Position numbers and translations under genes: made by a program | The notes under the pieces: model-generated | The model's database searches: none | Seen by the model: the letters and a program-made list of their open reading frames with translations, nothing else | Told to the model about the DNA's origin: nothing | Part shown: one piece after another, positions 13,441-22,577 of the stretch | How positions within the stretch are numbered: position 1 is the first letter of the stretch | How the letters are laid out: every line of letters starts with the position of its first letter | Assembly: GCF_051521505.1 (NCBI RefSeq) | Contig: NZ_CP150356.1 | Coordinates: 3,038,001-3,102,000, forward strand | Reading direction: 5' to 3' | Source of the DNA: Sorangium sp025924095 | GTDB taxonomy: Bacteria; Myxococcota_A; Polyangia; Polyangiales; Polyangiaceae | Length of the DNA stretch: 64,000 bases

Positions 13441-14256
13441 ATGGATTCCGGCGCGATGCTGACGTCTGTCACGTTCACGCCGATCGGCGTGGTGCGCACC
13501 CCGTTCCCCGACCGGGTGAGCGCGCCGCGACAGCCGCACGCCGCGGCCGGGGCGGAGGGGACGATCGAGCTCGTGCCCGGCCGCGACCTGGACCACGCGC
13601 TCTGCGACATCGAGGGGTGGGACTACCTCTGGGTGGTCTTCTGGTTCCACCTCAACGAGGGCTGGCGCCCCAAGGTCCTGCCGCCTCGGAGCGCCGGCAA
13701 GCGGCGCGGCGTGCTGTCGACGCGCTCGCCGCACCGCCCGAACCCGATCGGCCTCAGCGTGGTCAAGCTCCTCGCGGTGGACGGCCTCACGTTGCGCGTG
13801 AGCGGCGTGGACATGATCGATGGCACGCCGGTGCTCGATCTGAAGCCGTACGTGCCGTACGCGGACGCCTACCCGCACGCGCGCACCGGCTGGGTCGCGC
13901 CGCTCGCTCCGGCCGAGGCGCCGGCGGATCCGGAGCCGGGCTTCGAGGTGGTCTGGGGCGAGCGGGCGGCCGAGCAGGCCGCCTGGCTCGATGCGGCGCA
14001 CGGGGTCGCGCTGCGGGAGCGGGTGGACCGGGTGCTCGCGCTCGGCCCGCAGCCGCACCCTTACCGGCGGATCCGCGCCGACGGGGACGCGATGCGGCTC
14101 GCCGTGACCTCGTGGCGGGTGCGGTTCAGGTCCGAGGGGCGGCGGATCGAGGTGCTGTCGGTGGCGACCGGCTACCGCGAGCAGGAGCTCTGGAGCGGAG
14201 ATGCGCCCGAGCTCGCCGCGCACCGGCAATTCGTGGAGCGGTTCGGACGCGGCTAG
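13441..14256 (+). CDS. trmO: tRNA (N6-threonylcarbamoyladenosine-A37) methyltransferase TrmO
   Basis: TrmO methylates the N6 of t6A37 in tRNA-Thr decoding ACY, using S-adenosylmethionine. The family signature is clear: FTPIGVVRTPF at the start, STRSPHRPNPIGLS in the SAM-binding barrel and DGTPVLDLKPYVPYAD. The protein has 271 residues, with the C-terminal extra domain seen in proteobacterial TrmO (about residue 160 onward). An internal ATG at 13456 (MLTSVTFTPIG) is an alternative start that fits the family length at least as well. It lies 19 bases after treZ on the same strand and may be co-transcribed, though there is no functional link to trehalose. Confidence 0.93.
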   Translation: MDSGAMLTSVTFTPIGVVRTPFPDRVSAPRQPHAAAGAEGTIELVPGRDLDHALCDIEGWDYLWVVFWFHLNEGWRPKVLPPRSAGKRRGVLSTRSPHRPNPIGLSVVKLLAVDGLTLRVSGVDMIDGTPVLDLKPYVPYADAYPHARTGWVAPLAPAEAPADPEPGFEVVWGERAAEQAAWLDAAHGVALRERVDRVLALGPQPHPYRRIRADGDAMRLAVTSWRVRFRSEGRRIEVLSVATGYREQELWSGDAPELAAHRQFVERFGRG

Positions 14257-14480
14257 GGCTCGCGCTCTTCTCGCCAGGGTCGCCGGGCCTGCCTGGCATG
14301 CCGAGGACTCCACCTCGGCGGTCCATCCCCCGGCCCTTGCGAAACGAGCTGAGCGCAGCCAAAGCGTCCACAACGTTTCATCGGCGACGCCGGGCGGAGT
14401 CGATCGACTCGAACCGAATGGGCGTGATCTCAACAAAGTATGTTCGCAGTGCCAGGCCGTGTGGAGCCGAGCCGCGCGGG

Positions 14481-17400
14481 ATGGATCCGCAGTTCCGTCT
14501 GCTCGCCGAGAGCATCCCGCAGCTGGTATGGGCCGCCGGCAGCGACGGCTCGTGCGACTATGTCAACGGCCGTTTTCGCGAGTACACCGGCCTGACGGCG
14601 GAGCAGGCGACCTGCCTCGGGCTGGCCGCCGTCCTCCATCCGAAGGATGCGGCGCGCTGCACCGCCGCATGGAGGTCGGCCATCGAGCGGGGCGCGACGC
14701 TCGAGCTGGAGGTCCGCGTGCGGCGGCATGACGGCGCCTATCGCTGGTTCCTCGCTCGATCAGAGCCCATGGAGGGCATCGGCGGCGGGGGGACCCGCTG
14801 GCTCGGCACGGCCACCGACATCGACGAGCCGGCGCGAGGGGAGGGGGCGCCGCGCCGGCAGATCGAGGGCGAGCCGCACCTGAAGGTGGCCGTCGTGGAT
14901 CAGGTCGGCGAGGCGCGCCTGCGCGAGAGCGAGGAGCGGTTGCGGCTGGCCCTCACGGGCGGCCAGCTCGGCGTCTGGGAGTGGGATGTGCCGAGCGGAC
15001 ACCTCTTCTGGTCGCGCGAAGCGCTCGAGTGCGCGGGCATCCACGAGGCGCAGTTCGACGGCACCGTGGACGATTTCACGCGGATGCTGCACCCCGACGA
15101 CAGGGCCGGGGTCTGGGCGCACGTCGAGAGCGCGCTGCGCGGCGAGACGGACTACTCCGTCGAGCACCGCGTCCTGCACCCCGACGGGCAGGTGCGCTGG
15201 GTCCACAGCCGAGCGCTGGTGGAGCGGGACCGCGACGGGCGCCCGCTGCGGATGGCGGGCGTGGTCGGCGACATCACCGGCCGGAAGCTCGCCGAGCTGA
15301 GCCTCCGGGAGAGCGAGACGCGCTTCCGCAACATGGCCGATCAGTCGCCCGTCATGGTCTGGGTCACCGGCCCCGACGGGCGCGCCACGTACGGGAACCG
15401 GTGGTGGTCCGAGTTCTCGGGCCAGACCGAGGCGACATGCCTCGGCTTTGGCTGGCTCGACGCGATCCACCCCGAGGACCGTCCGGCGACGATGGCGGCC
15501 TTCCGGCGGGCCGAGGCGCGGCGCGAGCCCTTCCGGCTGGATTACCGCCTGCGTCGGCACGACGGCGTGTTCCGCTGGTGCATCGCCTCGGGCTCGCCGC
15601 GGCTCGGCCCGGACGGCGAGTTCCTCGGCTACGTCGGCTCGGTCATCGACATCACCGAGCGCAAGGATGCAGAGCTCCTGCTGCAGGAGAGCGAGGAGCG
15701 ATTCCGCCGCGCCGTGATGGCGATCCCGTTCCCCATCATGATTCACGCCGACGACGGCCAGGTCGTCTGCGTCAACCGCGCGTGGACGGACATCGCCGGC
15801 TACGCCAGCCGGGAGATCCCCACCGTCGAGGAGTGGCTCGCCAGGGCGCATCCGGCGCAGAAGGACGCCATCCTCTCGAGGATCAAGGCCCTGTACGCGC
15901 TGGAGGGCGCCACAAGCGGCGAGCTCGAGGCCGCGATCACCACGGCGAACGGCGAGCAACGCACGTGGCTGTTCCGCGGGGCTCCGCTGGGAAAGGACGC
16001 GGCGGGCAGGCGGCTCGTCATCAGCGTCGCCCACGACATCACCGTGAGGAAGCAGGTCAGCGACACGCTCCGGGAGAGCGAGGCGAAATTCCGGTCGCTC
16101 GCCGACGCCATGCCGCAGGTCGCCTGGACGGCGCGCCCGGACGGCAGCGTCGATTACTACAACCGCAGGTGGTACGAGATCTGCGGTGTGAAGGAGGGCG
16201 AGGCGACCGGCGACAGCTGGGTCTCCTTCGTGCATCCGGACGATCGCCAGCTGTGCACGGACAGCTGGTGTCGTTCCGTCCTGTCCGGCGAGCCGCTCCA
16301 GATCGAATACCGCTTCTGGGTCCTCGGTGCCCGTGAGCACCGCTGGTACCTGGGCCGCGCGGTGCCCGTGCGTGGGGCTTCGGGCGAGATCGAGAAGTGG
16401 TATGGCACGTGTACGGATATCCACGATCAGAAGTGCGCCGAGGCGACGCTGAAGGAGGCGGACCAGCGCAAGGACGGGTTCCTGGCGATGCTCGCCCACG
16501 AGCTGCGCAACCCGCTCGGGCCCCTCCGCAATGCCGCCGAGCTCCTGCGGCGGTCCGGGCCCCAGCAGCCGTCGAAGACGTGGGCGTGCGGCGTGCTCGA
16601 TCGGCAGGTCTCGCACATGGCCCGGCTGGTGGACGATCTCCTCGACGTCTCGCGCGTGGCCCGCGGCCGGATCGAGCTGCGCAAGCAGCGCTGCGACCTG
16701 ACGCAGCTGCTCCGGCAGACCGCCGAGGACTACCGCAGCACGCTGGAGGCGAGCGGCCTCGGGCTCTCGCTGGAGATCCCGGCCGTGCCGCTGTGGGTCC
16801 ACGGCGACCCGACCCGGCTGTCGCAGGCCATCGGCAACGTGCTGCACAACGCGAACAAGTTCACCGACGCCGGCGGCCGGGTGACGGTCACCCTGTCGGC
16901 GGCGTCCGAGAGCTCCGCCGCGATCCGCGTCCGCGACACCGGCATCGGCATGGATGCGGCGATGCTGGCGCGCGTCTTCGAGCCGTTCAGCCAGGCCGAG
17001 CGCAGCCTGGACCGCAGCCGGGGCGGGCTCGGGCTGGGCCTCGCGCTGGTCAAGGGGCTCGTCGAGCTGCACGGCGGCGCGGTCTCGGCCGAGAGCGCGG
17101 GCATCGGCCATGGCGCCGAGATGGTCCTCCGCCTGCCGCTGGAGCGCGGGAGCGCGCCGTCGGCCGTGAACGCCGCGCCGGCGTCGGACATCGTGGCGCG
17201 ATCGCTGCGCATCCTGATCATCGAGGACAACGTGGACGCCGCGGAGACCTTGCAAGCGCTGCTCGCCATGGAGGGCCATCAGGTCGAGGTGGCCCTGTCC
17301 GGGCCTGCCGGCGTCGAGGCGGCCCGCTCGTTCTTGCCGGAGGTCATCCTGTGCGACATCGGTCTTCCCGGCGGGATGGATGGCTACGGCGTGGCGCGCG

Positions 17401-17573
17401 CTTTGAAGGGAAATCCAGGCCCGTCCCCCTCGCTCATGATCGCGCTGACCGGCTATGGCCGGGAGGAAGATCGGCGCCGGGCCCAGGAAGCCGGCTTCTC
17501 CATGCACCTCATCAAGCCGATCGAGCCGAGCGCTCTGCAGACCCTCCTCGCTTCCATCGCGGCGCGGGGGTGA
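14481..17573 (+). CDS. Soluble hybrid sensor histidine kinase with five PAS domains and a C-terminal receiver
   Basis: A sensor kinase of 1030 residues with no membrane segment, so it should sense a cytoplasmic signal. In order: five PAS/PAC units (about 4-118, 140-265, 268-393, 396-520 and 525-650, several opening with LRESE or LQESE and ending in ITxRK/DIxxK), HisKA with phosphoacceptor His about 673 in LAHELRNPLG, HATPase with IGNVLHNANKF, RDTGIGM and GGLGLGLALV, and a receiver with phosphoacceptor Asp about 959 in LCDIGLPGGMDG and LIKP near the end. Start choice: ATG 14481 begins the first PAS directly; ATG 14418 would add 21 residues, and neither has a strong ribosome-binding site. No cognate output regulator is next to it, so the partner is unknown. 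Confidence 0.94.
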   Translation: MDPQFRLLAESIPQLVWAAGSDGSCDYVNGRFREYTGLTAEQATCLGLAAVLHPKDAARCTAAWRSAIERGATLELEVRVRRHDGAYRWFLARSEPMEGIGGGGTRWLGTATDIDEPARGEGAPRRQIEGEPHLKVAVVDQVGEARLRESEERLRLALTGGQLGVWEWDVPSGHLFWSREALECAGIHEAQFDGTVDDFTRMLHPDDRAGVWAHVESALRGETDYSVEHRVLHPDGQVRWVHSRALVERDRDGRPLRMAGVVGDITGRKLAELSLRESETRFRNMADQSPVMVWVTGPDGRATYGNRWWSEFSGQTEATCLGFGWLDAIHPEDRPATMAAFRRAEARREPFRLDYRLRRHDGVFRWCIASGSPRLGPDGEFLGYVGSVIDITERKDAELLLQESEERFRRAVMAIPFPIMIHADDGQVVCVNRAWTDIAGYASREIPTVEEWLARAHPAQKDAILSRIKALYALEGATSGELEAAITTANGEQRTWLFRGAPLGKDAAGRRLVISVAHDITVRKQVSDTLRESEAKFRSLADAMPQVAWTARPDGSVDYYNRRWYEICGVKEGEATGDSWVSFVHPDDRQLCTDSWCRSVLSGEPLQIEYRFWVLGAREHRWYLGRAVPVRGASGEIEKWYGTCTDIHDQKCAEATLKEADQRKDGFLAMLAHELRNPLGPLRNAAELLRRSGPQQPSKTWACGVLDRQVSHMARLVDDLLDVSRVARGRIELRKQRCDLTQLLRQTAEDYRSTLEASGLGLSLEIPAVPLWVHGDPTRLSQAIGNVLHNANKFTDAGGRVTVTLSAASESSAAIRVRDTGIGMDAAMLARVFEPFSQAERSLDRSRGGLGLGLALVKGLVELHGGAVSAESAGIGHGAEMVLRLPLERGSAPSAVNAAPASDIVARSLRILIIEDNVDAAETLQALLAMEGHQVEVALSGPAGVEAARSFLPEVILCDIGLPGGMDGYGVARALKGNPGPSPSLMIALTGYGREEDRRRAQEAGFSMHLIKPIEPSALQTLLASIAARG

Positions 17574-17659
17574 GGCGCCGGGCGCGGGGCTTGCCGGCGC
17601 TCGGCGGCCTCGGCGCCTTCACGCCGGAGGCGTGAGGGGGCCGCTTCGACGATCGATCA

Positions 17660-17764
17660 TCAGGCGGTCCACCCACCGTCGAACACGAACGCGGACGCCT
17701 GTCCGATCCCCGAGCTCGCGCCCGGGATGGCGATGATCTTGTCTTCAAGCAAGCGTGCAGTCAT
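17660..17764 (-). pseudogene. Remnant of a short-chain dehydrogenase/reductase gene (ends joined, middle deleted)
   Basis: This 34-codon frame starts MTARLLEDKIIAIPGASSG and continues IGQA, which is the N-terminal beta1-loop-helix of an SDR Rossmann fold (normally TGASSGIG, here PGASSGIG). It then jumps straight to SAFVFDGGWTA and a stop, which is the usual SDR C-terminus. About 200 residues, including the NNAG and YxxxK motifs, are missing. The most economical reading is an internal in-frame deletion of a former full-length gene. As it stands it cannot encode an active reductase. Two coincidental matches at the two correct ends, in order and in frame, are unlikely. Confidence 0.65.
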
Positions 17765-17865
17765 GGGACCCTGCTGTGCGCGCGTCGTCATCGGAACGCA
17801 AGCGGTGCGCCGCGCGAGGCGGGCGCGGCTCCGTGTCACCCGGTCTGCCAGATAGCAATGAATCC

Positions 17866-18951
17866 ATGAGCGAGCCGCGGTCGAGCCCTCCTCCTGCAAC
17901 CCACCAGCGCGACGAAGATCCCGACGGGGAGCGACAGGTGAACGGCCCCACGCGGGGAGATGCGTCGCGCGCGCCGCCCCTGACCCGTGCCTTGCAGCGG
18001 GCGCTCGGCGCGCTCCCCGCGGCGCTGCCCGAGGAGCTGTGGGGCGAGGCGCTGGTCGGGCCGGCGCGGGGCTTCTTGCAGCGCCCCGGCAAGGACTTCC
18101 GCGCCCGGCTCGTGGCGCTCTGCTGGGCGCTCGGCGGCGGCGACGCCGCGCGGATGCCCGACGAGCTGCCGCTGCTCGTGGAGATCCTCCACGCCGGCTC
18201 GCTGATCGTCGACGACGTTCAGGACGACTCCGCCGCGCGGCGCGGTGCGCCGGCGCTCCACCGCGTGTGCGGGGTGCCGCTCGCCATCAACACGGGCAAC
18301 TGGATGTACTTCTGGGCGTTCGACCTGCTCGGCCGCACGCGCCTCGGCGCCGCGACCCGGCTCGCGCTCTACCGCCGCCTAGGCCGCACCCTCATGCGCT
18401 GCCACGAGGGGCAGGCGCTCGACCTCACCGTGCGCGTCGCGGTGCTGGAGCAGCCGCTCGTGCCCCGGGTGGTGGCGACCATCACGCGCCTGAAGACGGG
18501 CAGCCTGATGAGCTTATGCGGCTACCTCGGGGCCCGCGCTGCGGGCGCGAGGGAGCTGCTCGCGCGGCGCATCGCGCGGTGCTGCCGCGAGATCGGCGTG
18601 GGCCTGCAGATGCTTGACGACCTCGGCGGCATCACCTCCGCGGCCCGCGCCGAGAAGGGGCTCGAGGACCTGCGCCACCGCCGCGCGACCTGGCCCTGGG
18701 CGTGGCTCGCCGAGAGCGCCGATCCCGCGACCTTCTCCGACGCGCAGCAGCGGCTCGCCCTGGCCGCGGACGAGCGCGCCCTCCGGAGCGTCGCCGGGAT
18801 GCTCCGCGAGCGGGTCGAGGCGACCGGCCGGATCCGCGTCGCGGGTCACGTCGGCGGCGCCCTGGCCGGGCTCCGGGCCGCGGTCGGGGGCGCGCCGGCG
18901 GTGGTCGAGATCGAGCGCGAGATCGAGCAGCTCAAGCGGAGCTTCGGCTGA
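17866..18951 (+). CDS. Polyprenyl synthetase family protein with atypical second Asp motif
   Basis: Trans-isoprenyl diphosphate synthase fold of 361 residues (ATG at 17866). The first aspartate-rich motif is intact: LIVDDVQDDSAARRG (Asp 116, 117, 120). The lysine-containing RLKTGSLMSL motif is also present. The second motif, normally DDxxD, reads QMLDDLGG (Asp 251, 252, then Gly where the third Asp is expected). The N-terminus is a Pro/Ser/Asp-rich extension of about 40 residues. Such proteins condense allylic diphosphates with isopentenyl diphosphate, but the changed second motif may alter activity or product length, or mark a non-catalytic subunit. No other isoprenoid gene is adjacent. It is followed 114 bases later by the ATPase operon. 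Confidence 0.82.
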   Translation: MSEPRSSPPPATHQRDEDPDGERQVNGPTRGDASRAPPLTRALQRALGALPAALPEELWGEALVGPARGFLQRPGKDFRARLVALCWALGGGDAARMPDELPLLVEILHAGSLIVDDVQDDSAARRGAPALHRVCGVPLAINTGNWMYFWAFDLLGRTRLGAATRLALYRRLGRTLMRCHEGQALDLTVRVAVLEQPLVPRVVATITRLKTGSLMSLCGYLGARAAGARELLARRIARCCREIGVGLQMLDDLGGITSAARAEKGLEDLRHRRATWPWAWLAESADPATFSDAQQRLALAADERALRSVAGMLRERVEATGRIRVAGHVGGALAGLRAAVGGAPAVVEIEREIEQLKRSFG

Positions 18952-19065
18952 AGCCGCGCGCGGCCCGCGCGCCGCCGCGCCGGCCCGGCCGGGTGATGTG
19001 GCCGGCTCGCACACCGGCGCTGGCTCGACCTTTGAAGAGGTCTCGAGCCCAGCGCGGGGAGGATC

Positions 19066-22000
19066 ATGGGGCGTTCGGGCACGGGCTGGATCGGTTTTAC
19101 CGGCGCGGGCAGGGGACGCTGCGGCGGCAGCGCGCGGCGGCTCCGCCGCTCGCCTGGGCGCGATCTGCACGGGCGCGCCGGGATCGCGCGGGTGCGCGCC
19201 GAGGTGGGCGGCCTCTTCGGGGATCCTGCGCGCGCCGCGCGCATCGAGCGCGACCTCGCCGCGATCCCCGGCGTCGTGTCCGCGCGGGCGAGCGCGCGGA
19301 CCGGGCGGGTGCTCGTGCTCTTGCGGGAAGACGCGGCCGAGGCGTCCGCCACCGCGCTCGCCGCCCACGCCGTCGCCGGCGCCCCGCCGCCGCCGTCCGC
19401 GCGCCGCGCCGCGCTGGCCGTGGCCGAGGGGGTGAGCTCGCTCGTCCGCGGGGCGTACCGCCGCGTGCGCCGCGAGGGCGCGCCGGCCGAACGCGGTCGT
19501 CGCAGCGGGCGCGCGCCGGCCGAGCGAGACGGACGCGCGCCGGCCGAGCGAGACGGCGAGGGCGCCGCCGCCCCCCACCGGGCCCACGCCGAGGACGTGA
19601 GCGAGGTCGCCCGCGCGCTCGGCGTCGACCTGACCGCGGGGCTCGGCGCCGACGAGGCCCAGCGCCGTCTCCGCGACGTCGGTCCGAACGAGCTCGCGGG
19701 CGTCGCGACCCGCTCGTCGATCGAGATCCTCGCTGAGCAGATTTTTACAGTGCCCACCGCGCTGCTCCTCGGCGCGGCGGGCCTGTCGCTCGCGCTTGGC
19801 GATGTGGTCGACGCGGGCGCCGTCCTCCTCGTCGTCGGCGCGAACGCGGTGATCGGCACGTACACCGAGTCGCGCGCCGAGGAGCTCCTGCACGCCTGGG
19901 GCGACCTCAGGGTCGGGTGGGCGCGCGTCGTGCGCGACGGGCGCGAGCAGCGGCTCGCCGCGTCGGAGATCGTGCCGGGCGACGTGCTCGCGCTGCGCGC
20001 CGACGAGCCGGTCGCGGCGGACGCGCGCGTCGTTGCCTCGCGCGACCTCACCGTCGACGAGAGCACGCTGACGGGCGAGAGCGAGCCCGTCGAGAAGGGC
20101 CCCGCGAAGGTCGACGCCGGCGCGCCGCTCGCCGAGCGCCGGGGCATGGTGTACGCGGGCACCACGGTCGCCTCGGGCGAGGGGGCGGCGGTGGTCGTCG
20201 CGACGGGCCGACGGACCGCGCTCGGGGACATCCAGCGGGCGCTCTCCCGCGAGGGCGAGCGCACCCCGCCGATCGAGCAGGAGCTCGCCTGGATCGGCCG
20301 GCGCCTCGCGGCCTTCGCGCTCGCGAGCTCCTCGGCGGTGGTGGTCGTCGGCCTCGCGCGGCGTCGGCCGCTCCGCGCGCTCGCGCGGAGCGCCGTCGCC
20401 CTCGGCGTCGCGGCCATCCCCGAGGGGTTCCCCGCCGTGGGCACCACCGCGCTCGCGCTCGCGAGCCGCCGCCTGCGCGGTCGCGGGATCGTCATCCGCC
20501 GCCTCGCCGCGGCAGAGACGCTCGGCGCGGTGAGCGTCGTCTGCGCCGACAAGACGGGCACGCTCACCGAGAACCGCATGCGGGTCGCCGAGATCTTCCT
20601 CCCCGGCGAGGGCGTCCTGCGGGTCGCCCGCGCCGCGCGCGACGAGCGCGGCGGCGGCGGCGGCGAGCGCGGCGACGGCGCGGGGTCGCCGCGCGGGCTC
20701 ACGCTCGTCGGCGAGGACGGGCGCGAGGTCGCCGTGAGCGCCCCGTGCGTGCACGCGCTCGCGCGCATCGCCGCGCTCAACGCCGACGTCGAGCTGAGCG
20801 ACGTCGGCAAGGTCGTCCACGGCAGCGGCACCGAGCGCGCGCTCGTCGAGTTCGCGCTCGCGGCCGGCTACCCTGTGTCGTCGCGGCGCCTCGCTGCGCG
20901 GCGCGTGAGCGAGGAGCGCCGCTCGGCCGAGCGCGCGTTCATGGTGACGGTCCACGACCACCCGGAGCTCGGGCACATCGAGCTCGTGAAGGGCGCGCCC
21001 GAGCAGGTCGTCGCGCGCTGCGACGCCCCGCGCGGCGCCGGCCGCGACGAGGTGCTCCGGCACAACGACGCGATGGCCTCGCGCGGCCTGCGCGTGCTCG
21101 CCCTCGCGTGGCGGCGGAACGGCCGGCCGGACAACGACGCCCCGCTCGAGCTCGCTGGCCTCATCGGGCTCCGCGACCCGGCGCGCGCCGGCGCGCGGGA
21201 GGCGCTCGCGACCCTCTCCGACGCGGGCATCCGCACCCTGATGCTCACGGGCGACCAGGAGCGGACCGCGCGCGCGATCGGCGTCGAGCTCGGCATCCCG
21301 GCCGACGCCGTGCACAGCCGGGTCACGCCCGAGGCCAAGCTCGACATCGTGCGCGCGCTCCAGCAGCGCGGCGAGATCGTGGCCATGACGGGCGACGGCG
21401 TGAACGACGGCCCCGCGCTCAAGGCGGCGGACGTCGGCGTGGCCATGGGCAAGCGCGGCACGGACATCGCGCGGGCGGTGGCCGACGTGGTCCTCGCCGA
21501 GGACGACCTGCCGAGCCTCACCGAGGCGGTCTGCGAGGGGCGCCGGCTGCACGACAACGTCCGCCGCGCGATCGCGTACTTCGTCGCCACGAACGCGAGC
21601 GAGGTCCTCGCGATGCTGGCCGGCGCCCTGGCGGGCGTCTCGCCGCTCACGCCCCTGCAGCTCCTCTGGATCAACCTGCTCACCGACGTCGCGCCCGCGC
21701 TCGCGCTCGCGCTGGAGCCGGCCGAGCCCGGCGTCATGCGCCGCCCCCCGCGCGACCCTGCAGCGCCGCTGCTCGGCCCGCGCGACCTCCGCGCGCTGGG
21801 CCTCGACGCGGCCTTGATGTCCGGGGCGTCGCTCGCTGCCTACGCGCTCGGCGGCCGCGCCGCTGCGGGGTCGAGGGCGTTCACCGCGCTCGTGACCGCG
21901 CAGCTGCTCCACATGCTCGCCTGCCGCGCCGGCGCCGCGGAGGGGGCTCCGGGGCCCCTGCCGCGCCGGGAGAACCCGCACGTGGCGCGCGCGCTTGCCG

Positions 22001-22296
22001 CGACCTCCGCGCTCCAGGCGCTCGCGCTCGGCTCCCGCACCCTCGGCCGCCTGCTCGGGGCGCCGCGCCTCCGCCCTGGCGAGCTCGCGCTCGCCGTGAC
22101 CGCGGGCGCGCTGCCCTCGCTGCTCCGCGGTTCTCTCGGGCGCGCTGCGGGCGCCGGCCGCGAGATCGTGATCGTCAACCCGGTCAATGCCGTCGACAGC
22201 GTCAACGTCGACAACACCGTCAACGTCGGGCGCGCGGACGAGGACGTGAGCGCCGCGCGCGCCGCCTGTCCGCGCAAGGGGAATACTGCATCATGA
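19066..22296 (+). CDS. Cation-translocating P-type ATPase with N-terminal HMA2-like domain
   Basis: An integral membrane pump of 1076 residues. The ATG has GGGGAGG just upstream. The N-terminal part carries an HMA-like unit (about 58-90, IERDLAAIPGVVSARAS) without a CxxC metal motif, then a basic low-complexity linker with APAER repeats, then the pump core: TGES (336-339), PEGFP in the fourth membrane segment (about 452-456, resembling the PEGLP of Ca-type pumps), CADKTGTLT with phosphorylated Asp 495, and GDGVNDGPALKAADVGVAMG (776 onward). Four hydrophobic segments precede the phosphorylation site and about six follow it. The C-terminal tail has a VN-rich repeat. The ion is not known; PEGFP and the lack of CPC argue against copper. 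Its stop overlaps the next ATG (ATGA), so the trio is translationally coupled. Confidence 0.92.
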   Translation: MGRSGTGWIGFTGAGRGRCGGSARRLRRSPGRDLHGRAGIARVRAEVGGLFGDPARAARIERDLAAIPGVVSARASARTGRVLVLLREDAAEASATALAAHAVAGAPPPPSARRAALAVAEGVSSLVRGAYRRVRREGAPAERGRRSGRAPAERDGRAPAERDGEGAAAPHRAHAEDVSEVARALGVDLTAGLGADEAQRRLRDVGPNELAGVATRSSIEILAEQIFTVPTALLLGAAGLSLALGDVVDAGAVLLVVGANAVIGTYTESRAEELLHAWGDLRVGWARVVRDGREQRLAASEIVPGDVLALRADEPVAADARVVASRDLTVDESTLTGESEPVEKGPAKVDAGAPLAERRGMVYAGTTVASGEGAAVVVATGRRTALGDIQRALSREGERTPPIEQELAWIGRRLAAFALASSSAVVVVGLARRRPLRALARSAVALGVAAIPEGFPAVGTTALALASRRLRGRGIVIRRLAAAETLGAVSVVCADKTGTLTENRMRVAEIFLPGEGVLRVARAARDERGGGGGERGDGAGSPRGLTLVGEDGREVAVSAPCVHALARIAALNADVELSDVGKVVHGSGTERALVEFALAAGYPVSSRRLAARRVSEERRSAERAFMVTVHDHPELGHIELVKGAPEQVVARCDAPRGAGRDEVLRHNDAMASRGLRVLALAWRRNGRPDNDAPLELAGLIGLRDPARAGAREALATLSDAGIRTLMLTGDQERTARAIGVELGIPADAVHSRVTPEAKLDIVRALQQRGEIVAMTGDGVNDGPALKAADVGVAMGKRGTDIARAVADVVLAEDDLPSLTEAVCEGRRLHDNVRRAIAYFVATNASEVLAMLAGALAGVSPLTPLQLLWINLLTDVAPALALALEPAEPGVMRRPPRDPAAPLLGPRDLRALGLDAALMSGASLAAYALGGRAAAGSRAFTALVTAQLLHMLACRAGAAEGAPGPLPRRENPHVARALAATSALQALALGSRTLGRLLGAPRLRPGELALAVTAGALPSLLRGSLGRAAGAGREIVIVNPVNAVDSVNVDNTVNVGRADEDVSAARAACPRKGNTAS
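19507..19554 (+). repeat. 24-bp tandem repeat, two copies, in the ATPase linker
   Basis: Two consecutive 24-bp units differing at one base encode GRAPAERD twice. A third, diverged APAERG copy lies just upstream. They form the basic linker between the HMA-like domain and the pump core. Confidence 0.8.
22174..22227 (+). repeat. 9-bp periodic repeat (six units) in the ATPase 3' end
   Basis: Six imperfect 9-bp units based on GTCAACNNN encode the tail VNP-VNA-VDS-VNV-DNT-VNV of the P-type ATPase, right after its last membrane segment. The repeat is in frame and specific to this tail. Confidence 0.8.
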
Positions 22297-22577
22297 GGTT
22301 TCATCCACCGTCGTTCGCCCTGGGGGTCGGCAGCGCCGTCCTCCTGATGGGCAAGAAGCAGCATCTCCGGCCGGTGGTCGTCGAGATCGCGGCGCTCGGG
22401 CTTCACCTGGGCAGGCTGGGCCTCGCCTTGGTCGAGCGCCAGCGGGAGCACGCCGAGGATCTCTGGGCCGAGGTCGCGGAGCGCGTCCGGCACAAGGCCG
22501 GGGGTGCCGTGCGCGGCGAGCGCGCGGCGCGCAGGAGCAACGGTGCCTCCGTGCTCCACGGCGAGCCGTCGTCATGA
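22293..22577 (+). CDS. Small protein of 94 residues coupled to the P-type ATPase
   Basis: The ATG overlaps the ATPase stop (ATGA) and is preceded by AAGGGG. The product begins MRFHPPSFALGVGSAVLLMG, a Gly-containing hydrophobic start of about 15 residues. Then come LRPVVVEIAALGLHLGRLGLAL, which could be a membrane or amphipathic helix, a charged helix (ERQREHAEDLWAEVAERVR) and a basic tail. I do not recognise the family with certainty; it resembles short proteins (DUF5132-like) that accompany HMA2-containing ATPases, and that is inference. Its position between the pump and an HMA2-like protein suggests a small accessory subunit. Confidence 0.75.
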   Translation: MRFHPPSFALGVGSAVLLMGKKQHLRPVVVEIAALGLHLGRLGLALVERQREHAEDLWAEVAERVRHKAGGAVRGERAARRSNGASVLHGEPSS

